Assembly (NCBI RefSeq): GCF_020283565.1
Contig: NC_060065.1
Span: forward strand, 31,670,409 to 31,734,408
DNA: 64,000 bases
Direction of reading: 5' to 3'
Origin: Trifolium pratense
Lineage: Eukaryota; Streptophyta; Magnoliopsida; Fabales; Fabaceae
Shown: one piece after another, positions 40,911 to 51,637 of the stretch
Numbering within the stretch: the stretch's first letter is position 1
Layout of the letters: every line of letters starts with the position of its first letter
Position numbers and translations under genes: made by a program
The notes under the pieces: model-generated
Database searches by the model: none
Told to the model about the DNA's origin: nothing
Seen by the model: the letters and a program-made list of their open reading frames with translations, nothing else

Positions 40911-42784
40911 CTACAAGCAACTCTCCGGTTGAACCGTACCAAAGGCAGTTCCAGCAACGTGGTTACACAAAGCTTTTGGAGCTTCATCTTTTAAAGTGAG
41001 CTTCACATTCTCTAGCTTTATCCTTTTGCAAGGTTGCTTTGAACTGCACTCAAATTTCACAGCAACCTTTGTTGCTGATGTTCCTTGAATGTCTTTGTAT
41101 GAAACATCATCAATCATGACCCCAGATTCCTATACAAGAAAAATGAAACTTAGTATATCAATTATTCACATTCAAATTGAAGGTAGAAAGTAGATTTTTA
41201 TATCAGAATCTTGCTATTGACACTCCACAAAATTTTACTAACACCTCCATATATTTTAGAAATTGGTTCACAAGATAGTTAGTGGAAGTGTGATCAACAA
41301 ATGTCGGGCAATCCCTGTGTTACCTCGCCCGCATAATTCGTAAAAACCTCTAGTGTCTAGATTTACCAATACGGATTGGGAAAAAACAAAGTTTTTTACG
41401 GACTTACTCATTCAAATTCGTGACAAAGACAATGTTTTTCTTCATCTGAATTGATAAATCCAAACGAGTGCGGTTTTAAAGAAATGAGAAGATTTAAAAA
41501 TAACCTTCGAAAAGAAAAGCTTACCTCATTTGGGCATCCCTTGTAAAATGGACAGTAATTTTGGTCTATTATAATGGGATTTTGGACATCGATCATTGTT
41601 GCATCTACAAAATGAACATGTCTTACAAATCCACCACTAGGCTTCCCCCATGATTTTATTCTAAAGCCATTTTGAGTCTTAGAGAATGTAGCTGATTTCA
41701 CTGTCACATTTTTAACACCAGGTTCATTCAAGCTCCATCCTAAGCTTCCAATGCTACAACAAAATTAAGTGTATGTAATGTAATGTAATGTAATGACAAT
41801 AACTAAATTAGTATTAAATTAATTTAGATGAAGTAAATTTCAAATAATAACCTTATTCCATGTCCAGGCCCGCATACAACGTCTTCAATCCACAAGTTTC
41901 TGCTGCCAGGGCCGATTGAGATGCAATCGTCCCCCGTTCGTATTTTAGGTTTGGTAATAGTGATATCAGAAGATAACTGAACATGGATACCATCCGTGTT
42001 GGGACTATTTTCGGGAGCAACGACTTTCACTCCATGTACTTTGACATTTCTACATTCATAAATGACTATGTGAAACATTTGACTATTGCGAGAGGTCAAC
42101 CCTGTGACGATAATGTTGTCTGAGTTGCAAAATCCAAGTGTCTGCTTCCACATAAACACAATAAGTTGTCACGGATCAACGTGATTTTTCGGTTGTACAT
42201 AAGATACTTTTATATCTACATCTAACACAATATCATCATGTAATGTAAGTCCATTTTCTAACTGCAATTTAAAAATAACTACAAAATACTCGAATCTCGT
42301 TATTACATACCGTGGCTCCAATCGGGCAAGATTTTCCGGAATTCTTACAATCCCACAAGGAAGTTCCTTTTCCATCAAGAACACCACCATGAATTGAAAC
42401 ACCACTAACTTTCTCAAACATTAACCAATAACTTGCTTCTCCTATGACATTATAATCACTAGGAGCAACCAAAGTTCCATCAATGATTATAGAAATATTT
42501 TTGTTGGCACATAATTCTCCACTAAATGTGACCCTTCCAAGCAAAAATTTCCCATGTGGCACATAAATGATTGAAGGCTTGTTTGATGTACAAACTTTGT
42601 TCCATGCCATAAGAAATGATTTTGTTGAATCAATTTTACCATTTGGTTTGGCTCCAAAATCAACCACATTGTAAGTAGTAATTGATTTGGCCATGGTTGA
42701 ATTGAATAATAAGGTGTATAATGATATAATGTACAATGTTTTAAGAGAAAAATTATGACTAGTTTTTGTTTTTGGGTTTGTCAT
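40911..42784 (-). CDS. Polygalacturonase (GH28), secreted
   Basis: Four exons on the minus strand: 42784-42311, 42141-41852, 41753-41525 and 41129-40911, all GT/AG and in frame; 403 residues. It hydrolyses alpha-1,4-galacturonan of pectin in the cell wall. A hydrophobic segment near residues 13-32 ([19 protein letters not shown]) is the signal peptide. All four GH28 motifs are present: NTDGIHV (206), GDDCISI (228), GPGHGI (250) and RIKSWG (286), including the catalytic Asps and the His. [18 protein letters not shown] is the usual N-terminal start. It appears intact. The sub-class (exo-, pollen-type or abscission-type) cannot be settled. TATA at 42829-42834. Confidence 0.92.
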
Positions 42785-42828
42785 TTTGGAAAGTGAAATG
42801 AAATAGAAAAAGAAAGAGTTTGGAAAAC

Positions 42829-42834
42829 TATATA
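42829..42834 (-). promoter_or_regulatory. TATA box of the polygalacturonase gene
   Basis: CTATATAG on the minus strand, about 45 bases upstream of the start ATG. That implies a very short leader, or use of the second in-frame Met. Confidence 0.5.
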
Positions 42835-43209
42835 GGGCTTCAAGTTCAATCTATGTTTCTAAGTAACATATTTATTTTGACTTATGTTTAGATTTTCTAC
42901 GTTTCAAAATGACAAAATTATGTTGGTCTTAGTTTAGCAAATTTATGTTTCCTGTCAAGAACCGTTTCTTGCTCTTGAGTGGGAGAGAGAGTGATACTGT
43001 GAGTGGGAGAGTGGGTGGGAAGTGAAAAAACTCATTTTTTTAAACTCTGGTTCTCTGATAGAGAGTTCAGCTGCGAAGTAAGTAAAGTCTGGGTAAAAAT
43101 TATTTTTATCAAAAATCGAATTCGGATTCTCCCGAACAATGGAAAAACTCAATTTTCAATTTTAATTATAGCATTGAAGATGGTCTTCTCATAAAAGAAA
43201 GAGTGAATA

Positions 43210-43440
43210 TTCATTTTGGTCCCTCACAATTTTTTGACGAGACAATTTACTTCTTAACAAAAATAAAACTCAAATTAATCAATAAGATTTTCATATTTGG
43301 GAAAAACTAGTCCGTGTTTCGTTATAATAGAGGGACTAATTTATCGCAAATGAAAAAACATCAGGGACTAATTGGAATTTTTGTTGTTGTTAAGGACTCA
43401 ATCGCCCCCCATAAAAAAATTGTATGGTACTAAAATGAAT
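43210..43440. mobile_element. MITE with 'ttttggtccct' terminal inverted repeats
   Basis: Left end ATTCATTTTGGTCCCTCACA and right end (reversed) ATTCATTTTAGTACCATACA, each followed by ATTTTTT; about 231 bp. A shorter relative lies at 60241-60369. Confidence 0.6.
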
Positions 43441-44825
43441 CGTGACTCTAAAAATAAGTCTTCTCGTAAAAAAAGAACATCGAAGATGGTCTCACATAAG
43501 TTACTTTTTACTTATCAATTGTCTAATTTTTTTTACCACTAAAAACTCACAAACAAGTGGAGGGATTGAAGTTCGAATTCGATCATGGTGTCCGATGTAA
43601 CAATTTCAGTATTTTTACCAATTAAATTAGGATTTGTAAATTTTTCTTTACCTTTTTATTCTCTAAAAATGTCATATTTTAAAAGCAATAATAAATTTTT
43701 AAAAATAGCCCATATTAGGTGGTTTAAAATATAAATTTAACTACTTTTACTTCATATTTGTTTGGTGTATATAACTACTTTTACTTGATTTTTTTTATAA
43801 GAAAACTTGAACTTGTCGGAAAAAAAAGTGTACTCAGCCTTTATAATTCGAGGAAATCATCTTTAGAAATAGTCTATTTCTATGTGATTTCTCTCTTTGT
43901 TATTTCTCTATTTTCCAACACTAATTCAACAAAAACTTGTTCAACACACTTACAAAAAATATATTCCGCCAAAATAATCCTTAAATCGACTCATGAGTTA
44001 ATGAGCGCAATTAATGATGGACGGCTATGCATGTATCGAGGTTAATATGAATAAACATGGATTAGTGATTGCACGAGTCCAACGTGTGTCAGTTTAATCG
44101 ACGTCACTACATTTTTTTGTGTGTATATTACCGATATAACAAAGGTCGGTTGTGTATTAAATGCTAACATTTGAAATGCTAGCATTTATCGTTGATTGTA
44201 ATTACCAATGTTAGGTGTGCATTAACAACAAACATCGCCAAGTTTTGTGTTTCATACAGGTTTGGTTGAGTTTTACTCATCATGTTTGGTCTTTGATTTT
44301 GTGAGTTTGTCTTTGTAAACATAATTTCTTTATTATTTTTATTTTGTGGATTTATTCAATTAATTTAAAAAGTGGTTTTCTTTATACTTATAATAGTGAT
44401 TAAAATGTATCATACTATTGTCTATCCCGAATTGTGAAAATTATTTTTGAATCCTAAATTTAGGTATGTTTCATCTTCACATGGTTACATTACATAGTTT
44501 GGAGAGAGCCAAGCAATTTCTTTGCTTACTCTTTTTTGTGCATTGTTTCTTTATTCTCATAGTATTAATGCATTACACATTGTTCCTTTATGTTTATGAT
44601 GACTTCCTTTTTATTCACTAATTTTGTTCGTTTTAATAACAAGGCCAGGCAAATACTCTTATGCATTGATATTTGTGGTTTCATGAAGGATATCAAGCAA
44701 AAAATAAAATGAATAAGGGAATAGAAAAACCACTTTCAATGGAAAACAATCATCCTCGATATGAATTATTAGTTGAGTAAGAAATGTGAAATCAACAAAA
44801 AATATACTCCAACAAAAAAATCTAG

Positions 44826-45060
44826 AAATTCAATTTTAAGGTGGATAAGTGGAAAGACCGATGCTCGAATCTCGGTTTCCTGCATATATAATGTAATATC
44901 ATACCAATTGAGATATAATGACTAGAAATTTCACCTTTAATAAGATAGATAAGTGGGATGACCGAAGTTCAAACTCCGGACACCTGCATATATAATGCAA
45001 TATCCTACCAATTTTTTTTTTAAAAAATATATCCTACCAATTGAATTAAGTTCACGGAAT
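44826..45060 (-). repeat. Two tandem tRNA-derived SINE-like copies
   Basis: Two similar blocks contain gctcgaatctcgg or gttcaaactccgg (box B in reverse), 'cctgcatatataatg' and 'taccaattga' (box A side in reverse). The same family recurs at 56418-56545, where both boxes are clearer. Confidence 0.55.
45000..45042 (-). repeat. Micro-insertion in a 14-bp duplication inside the SINE
   Basis: ATATCCTACCAATT at 45000-45013 and 45029-45042 flanks TTTTTTTTAAAAAAT. It lies within a SINE copy, so it is younger than that SINE. Confidence 0.55.
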
Positions 45061-45440
45061 AATTTATATTGTTTAATACTTTATAATTATCAATTAAACT
45101 AACTTTAAAATATGAAATATACTAGTATGTTAGCCCGTGCCAGCACAAGATTATTTTCTTTTTTAATATTATTTATGGAACGGATCCCTCCTCTTATTTA
45201 AATGTTTATTTTGATATTGTTTACGTGGAAATTTGGTAAACAACCGCTAGTTTAAGTATTTAAACTCGCGAGACCAACTAGTAAATCTCAGGACAATTTT
45301 GTGTTTTGTTTACTTAAGAAAATGTTTGAATGTTCGTTTAAAAAAAGGAAAACAAACACTTAAGAATAAAATCTTTTGCAAACAATGATAGAAATAGCTA
45401 GTTCGAATCGCCTTGACACAGCAATTTCATGAATAAATGT

Positions 45441-46388
45441 TAAATAAAGCTAAAGAACATTGCTGGAAAGTAAATTGCATTGAATGAAAAGCAATTACAA
45501 ATAAAGATGGTTCACAAAACATACATTTCTCCTCGAAATTCCTTTCGTTCGATCGCTGAGTACTTAGAATTTTTAGAGAGAGTTTTGTATAAAATTTGTG
45601 ACTCTTGTTCTGAATGAAAAACTACTATAAATATCCTGGTGAAGTGGTAACTGCTCCTTGATCATCTGGACGCTCTTCGATTTGCCACGTCGACCCACGT
45701 TCTCCACTTTCGATCTTCATTTCTTCAGTGCGCGCCAATGCTCTATTGGGCCGTTGTTGTTTCTTCTAGGCCTGGACCAACTGGCCCTTTGACTTACTTC
45801 GCTGCTTCGACGCGCTCTTGATGAATTAACCCTCAAGCATAACCTTCGAGGCTTTCGAAGTTCTTTTCCGCTTCGACACGGTTGAAGCTTCGATACAGCA
45901 TTTGAAAGTTTTATTTTAGCAACATAACCTTCAAATAAATATTGGACCCACCAATTATATTTAATTGATAAATACCAAATTTATATCCAACAAATTAGCC
46001 CCCAAAAATGTCATTTTCGACTGTGTCTATCGAAAGAGGAAGTGGCATTTTTGAAAGTACAAAGGGATATCTCTCTTTTCCGTTTATTTCTCCTATCCTT
46101 TAGGCTGATATCCAAAAAAAAATTGGATTGGCTCCAATACTTACTTTCTTTTCCACCTGTAAAGGGATTTAGACACTTGTCAGCGTATGAAGTTGAAGAA
46201 GTTGTTATTTTTCCTTTTGAATTATTTTAATTCTAAAATAACGCGCCCTTATAAATAGGCAACTCCTTCCTTCATTGTTCTCTTTCCAAACTTTCAACTG
46301 TTCATCTTCTTCTTAACTTTGAGAACTTTCTGCTGAATCTTTTGCTTCCAAACATCTTCAACTTTGAAACCTTATTTAACATCAAACC
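45441..46388 (+). mobile_element. 5' region of a plant-mobile-domain retroelement (probable LTR/leader)
   Basis: Different in composition from its surroundings, with 'cttcga' and 'gcttcgac' rich sequence at 45660-45910, a TATAAATA box at 46250-46257, and a TC-rich leader (46260-46380) that, once the inserted LTR is removed, runs into the leader of the plant-mobile-domain ORF. I read it as promoter/LTR of that element. Its outer end is not defined. Confidence 0.4.
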
Positions 46389-47556
46389 TGTTGGGTTTTT
46401 GTATGTTGGCTGCATTTTGCAAAAACATCTTTTAGCCAAGTGTTGAGACATATGTGCGTACACCAAGTGTTGAGGCAGATGTAACAACACTTGTATGTCT
46501 GATTGTTCGCGCCAGCTAGCGTTTTTATTTTCTATTCAATCTTTCAAAGATTTGATTGAAGAATTATTTCATGGTTTCTTATACAACAAGGCGCACGTGA
46601 TCAATGTGTTTCAGAAGGCAGCTGAACCCTAGTTCTATTTTCTAAAGGAATTATATTTTTAGAAAATATAATATTTGTTTCAAAAATATATCTTGTGAAG
46701 ATTGCTGCAGAAAATATAAAAGATTTATTTCAAATAAATCTTTGTGCTTCAAGAAGATTAGAAGATTTAATTTTAAAATATATTTACAACAAATATATTT
46801 ATGGGAGGAATATTTGATGCAAAGAAAGATTTGGTAAAAATATATATTTTGCATCTAGAAGATTTCTTGGAGCTGAATCATTGTGAAAAGCCCACGAGGT
46901 TGTGCTATATAAAGGGTGCTGCTAACCCTATTTTATTTACCGAAACTTGAAGCTAAAATAGAATATCAAAGATGTAGTCTTTTAAGGGTTTCGTGTCTTT
47001 AAGCCACTCTCTAGGAGAGTTGGTGTAAAGTGAACCACTCGGGTTGTGAGATGGTCACTATGTCCTCACTCAGAAACCTATAGGTAATGAGTTGAGTATT
47101 GTAATTGGAGGAAACTTTTAAGCAACTCCAAATTGTGAACTTAGTCGTTGGCTAGGTGGTGATGTTATTGAAGTGTGTCTTCATCTTTGTCAAGGAGAGT
47201 GCCTCCATTCTGTTGTTATTGAAATCCTTACAGGTTGTAAGGTTGAGGGGAGTGAGACGGGGTCTCATATCTAGGAGTTCCTAGGTAGAAGTTGCATTGG
47301 GTAGGGATTAAGTGAGGAGTTGTAAACGGGGGAGTTTAACTCTGAATTAATACTGCTGATAGTGAATTTCCTCCTGGATTGGTATCCCCCAATTTAGGCT
47401 GTTAGGCTGAACTGGGTTAACAATTATGTGTGTTATTTATGCTTTTCAGTATCTGTTTTTAATGCTCTGCTTTATTGTTCTCTCTGTTAAGACAAGTGTT
47501 ACGACAAGTGTCTGAACATCGTGGACAACACTTGTCTACTGTGTACCAGAATTTCA
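46389..47556 (+). mobile_element. Probable solo copia LTR splitting the leader
   Basis: Begins TGTTGGGTTTTTGTATG and ends ...GTACCAGAATTTCA (TG...CA). AAACC flanks it at 46384-46388 and 47557-47561. It has a TATATAAA box at 46906-46913 and long non-coding U5-like sequence. No PBS or coding region follows. The right end was chosen because it gives a target duplication, so it is less certain than the left. Confidence 0.6.
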
Positions 47557-47665
47557 AAACCACCGATCTTTTCTTCTCTCAGTTTCTATTGAAGTTATTC
47601 TGGCACCTTGCGATTCCCAATTTCAACCCTAATCGTCGATTTTGTAGAACCTTTGAACTTCAACA

Positions 47666-48905
47666 ATGGCGTCCAGCTCAAATACTACGAAGCTACTTCC
47701 TTACGCTGGAAAGTGGACCACCGCCACACTCTCTTCTTATGAAGAAGGTACAGTTCCAGAACCTTCGCTTCGATTGGATTTGCAAAAAATTTGGGAAAGT
47801 CAGGTAATCTTCCCATACTCTATTAATAATCTGGTGCATGCGTTTGGGGGACCTAAACCAGATGAAAAGAATCGTAACTCCAACACAATACCCATTTTCC
47901 CTGTCTACAAGCTTTGTATCCCTAGGGTTTTCCTTAGTGAACCCTATAACTTTAGTTATATTAAAGCACCTAACAGGGTCTTTCGATCAGCTCCTTCCCT
48001 AAACGACCAATACCTTACTTGGTTGGATAGAATACAACAAGATAAAGCTGATATTTGGCAAGCCTGTGGTATTTATGACCTTATTCAACTATCTAGGACA
48101 GGTCTTAAATACCAGCAGGAGATGATTATTGCTGCTTTGCATTTCTTTGAGTCTTCTACCAACACTTTCCACTTCGAATGTGGTATGATGACTCCTACCT
48201 TGCTTGATGTTGCTGCTATCATTGGTTTATCACCACTTGGAGATACTTATGATCCCTTTAAAGCTTCTGACACCATCAAGTTCGACTTCCACAACAAATC
48301 TTACTCCAAGTACATCATGGAGAACCAAAAGACTGATGATGAGGTAAGTGCTGAAGAGCATGTTGCTTTCCTAACCCTTTGGTTGTCCCAATATGTCTTC
48401 TGCACCCAGTCTCTTCAAGTAGCCAAGAAATATATCCCTATGGCCATTCAGCTTCATGAGTGTCAACAGTTTAGCTTTGCTCGACTCATCCTTGGATGTC
48501 TTTACGAATCCATGAGGGATGCTTGTGAGCACCTTAAGAAGACAAGTGATGGATCTACCTTTCTGGGTGTTGGTCCTTTCTGGTTGCTGTAGTTATGGCT
48601 AAATGCTACATTCCACACAGAACTTGACATTTTCCTGCCCGAGCAATTCTATGATGAATCACGTGCGTGCCAAGTCGAAGGCACTAGGCTAGCAAGGTTG
48701 GCTCCCAGGGTAAGAGGCATTTCCTATGATGTGGCCTTTCAACAATATTTTAATGCCTTTCTGAACTTGAAGGAATTCAAGCCTAGCTTCGCTCCCTTCG
48801 TGGACAGACCTCTTGGTCCTCCTTGGTTCATCCATCATTTCCCTCCTCCACCAGACTTTGAAGAAGTGGTTACTAACATTTGGAGTGCTTATCTGATGCC
48901 TACAA
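47666..48905 (+). pseudogene. Plant mobile domain (PMD, aminotransferase-like) ORF with premature stop
   Basis: ATG at 47666 opens MASSSNTTKLLPYAGKW and runs 308 codons through IWQACGIYDLIQLSRTG, FHFECGMMTPTLLDVAAIIG and FLTLWLSQYVFC, the typical transposon-type plant mobile domain. At 48590-48592 a TAG stands where the frame continues without a shift (LWLNATFHTELDIFLPEQFY to about FEEVVTNIWSAYLMP), so one nonsense change broke it. After about 48905 the similarity is lost. PMD proteins occur both as host silencing factors (MAIN/MAIL) and as passengers of LTR retroelements and MULEs. The LTR-like leader and decay suggest the latter. Confidence 0.75.
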
Positions 48906-49285
48906 TCCTTTGTTTACTTACAATCATTGCTGTGATAAAAAAAAATTAAAGATAACTTTTAAATAACAATATACTTTGATAAAAGTAATTGAGAATACCG
49001 ACCTTTTCATCCATTAACATTCTATTTGTAGTGAAAAATTATTTCTTTCAACCTACAAATGAAGAACAAAAACTAAACATTAGTACAAATGAATATTGTT
49101 GGATATCAATACATAGCACCATGGTAGAAATACGCTCAAAGATTGAGTGAAAATGTCAAATATTAAGATTTAGAAATGAGTAGAAAAAGAATGTGGGGTG
49201 GTGGTTATAAAGAGTGAGAGTGAACCTATTAGTCACTAAACTTTCTCATTTTATAAGTTATATTTGGAGGAATGTAAAAGGATGA

Positions 49286-49331
49286 ATACAATTATGATGA
49301 TTTTTTTGGTTACTCATACAATTATGATGAT
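49286..49331 (-). repeat. Micro-insertion T6-GGTTACTC in a 16-bp duplication
   Basis: ATACAATTATGATGAT at 49286-49301 and 49316-49331 flanks TTTTTTGGTTACTC. Perfect repeats, 14-base insert. Confidence 0.7.
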
Positions 49332-49713
49332 GCTAATTTAGTTTTTTTAGATTTAATTTAATAAATTAAAAGAAATAAGTAAAAGATTTTAATAGAGATT
49401 AAAAACATTTTCTTTGAGTGACACATCATCAAAAGGGTTGCCTATGAGTAACTCAACCTTCCTTTTAGTAAAAAAAATTGTGCAAATTTTTAAAATTCAA
49501 ATCAGGTTAATTTGTGTTTTATTTTGTTGAATTTATATAATTTATCATATAAAAAAAAATTAGCTTAAAGGATTTCAACTTTACTTTCTTTGCAACATAT
49601 GTACTTAATACTAATCTTGACCTCTGAAATAACATGAAAGGAAAATTATTATTAAACACATAATTTAGTCTTCCACTGAATAAACCGTGTATCAGAGTAA
49701 AAGTGGATTCTAG

Positions 49714-49715
<2 letters not shown>

Positions 49716-49760
<45 letters not shown>
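49716..49760. repeat. (AT)22 microsatellite
   Basis: A pure AT run of about 45 bases. Unlike the tract at 31272 it has no virus-like sequence beside it. Confidence 0.85.
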
Positions 49761-49765
<5 letters not shown>

Positions 49766-50892
49766 CAAACATAGGATAATAACTTATAGAAAAATGAGAG
49801 ATAAGAAAATATTTTTTTGGGATACAAAGATTTTTTTTTTTCTTCCTTTTTTTAGAATATCTTTTTTTCAATTCTTCTTTTTAAATCTTTTTTTTAGAAG
49901 ATCTTTTTTTTTTTTTAATTTTTTTTTGAGAAGTTTTTCTTTTAAAACAAAAATAATGGGTTAGAAGATTCAATTGAATGTCACGTTACGTAAGCAAGCT
50001 CTCTAATTAAAAGACACCTAAGCATTTTTTATAAGAATGCACGAAAGAGCTCTGTGAGAATCTTGCTATGTATATAAATAGAGATAAAGATATATAAAAA
50101 AAATGTCTAATTACTACTTTATTTTTTCCAAGTCAGACAACAAATATAAAATTAAGAAAAAAAATGATAAACTACAACCAAATTAAATTAGCAGCTAATA
50201 TAAACAATTAAAAAAAAGCTAAGCTCCTAAAAAAAATCAAACAAATCCCTTACCTTTTACTATGCAATATATGACTTTGAAAAAAATAGTGGATAGCTGA
50301 TTATCGTAGATGAACTTATAACGGATATCTTATAAATTAACTTTTAACTTATAGCGAATAAACTAACTAATTGAATTTGTAGTGTTTGATAAAATTAGCG
50401 GTTGAACTAGTTTATAAGTATAAAATAATATAAAAAAGATATGTTTAATTAATATTTATTTTTTTTTAAAGTAAGATGTTAAGGGTAAAATTAGAAGAAA
50501 AGATAACTTATAAGTTACTTAAAATAACATTTCAAAAATAAACTATAACCTAGTAAAATAAATTATAAACTCTTTTTAAAAAATTGTTACCGAACAAAAT
50601 TTTTAGCTTATACTAAAAGCTATGGTAAAAATCATAAGATACCTTATTTGTCTTCCGAATAGAACTAGCCTATGAATTTATAAACGATAAGCTCAAAATA
50701 AAAAAGCTAAGTTCGTGAAAGAAAAATAATATCGAACAAATCTGTTTCCTTTTATGTGATATGCAGTTATAAATCATAAGTTGAAAATTTTTAAGTAGAA
50801 AATAGTTACAAGTAAATGCATTGGTGATATTGTCAGAAGTGAAGTGAAAGAAGAAAAGTGTAACAAAAGAGAAGAAGAATCACAGAAAAAAA

Positions 50893-51597
50893 ATGGGTGC
50901 AGGTACCGAAAACGTGCCACCGTTCATCGGAGCTCAATTGAATCACCTCCTTTCTCACTCCCGTCCGCCCCTCAAGGCAACAACTCTTCCATTCTTTCAA
51001 TCATTTCAATTTCTCAATCAATTTCATCACTCACATTTTTTAGGGTTTTTTCTTTGTTACTCAGATTGATCAAATGTGGTCAAGCGACAAATACAATTCT
51101 GGACTCATTGATCGATTCACACTCCTCATTCCTTATTGCTTAGATTTCATCAAATGTATGTGTTTTTATTATTATAATCGCTTTTATTAATTTAATTCAT
51201 TATGAATTTTTATGATCATAGATAATTAGGATTATTTAACTTAGGGTTTTGTGATTTTGTTTTTGTATTAGGGGATGTTATATTTGATGCTGAATCTCCT
51301 ACTACTGTACCCGATGTTATTTTTGGACCTGAAGATGAACATTTTCATCCTTTTCATATGTCACCTTCTGTTGAACCTAATACTAATAGCTCCTTATTGT
51401 CTGATTGGAATTACAAAGACCCTGCTTGTCTCTTGAACCTTATTCAATTCTTGAGGTAATTCACTTTTTCTGCCTTTTGCTATGTTTGCATAGATAACTT
51501 AGTTAAGTGCTTATAGGAGAAGCACTTATATGATCAAATAAGTGCTTGTGCTTAGGTTATTTCTATGATATAAAACACTTTTGAGATTGTTTAAGAT

Positions 51598-51637
<40 letters not shown>

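Larger units (their letters stand above)
42836..45440. other. Repeat-rich intergenic region
   Basis: Contains a MITE (43210-43440) and three minus-strand copies of one tRNA-derived SINE family (about 43550-43625, 44826-44915, 44928-45060). Between 43640 and 44820 it is AT-rich with no gene. A short ORF at 43758-44045 lacks any recognisable feature. Confidence 0.5.
48950..50892. other. AT-rich intergenic upstream of BRE
   Basis: No gene. It contains a micro-insertion (49286-49331), an (AT)n microsatellite (about 49716-49760), T-rich runs (49810-49930) and a degenerate 'ttataagt/agctta' MITE-like region (50290-50720). Confidence 0.5.

Noticed and set aside
43758..44045. 95-residue ORF as a gene
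   Set aside because: AT-rich composition, no recognisable domain and no promoter or conserved pattern.
50844..51143. 99-residue ORF overlapping BRE exon 1
   Set aside because: A different frame from MGAGTENVPPFIGAQ, which matches BRE; this ORF crosses the GC-AG intron by chance.
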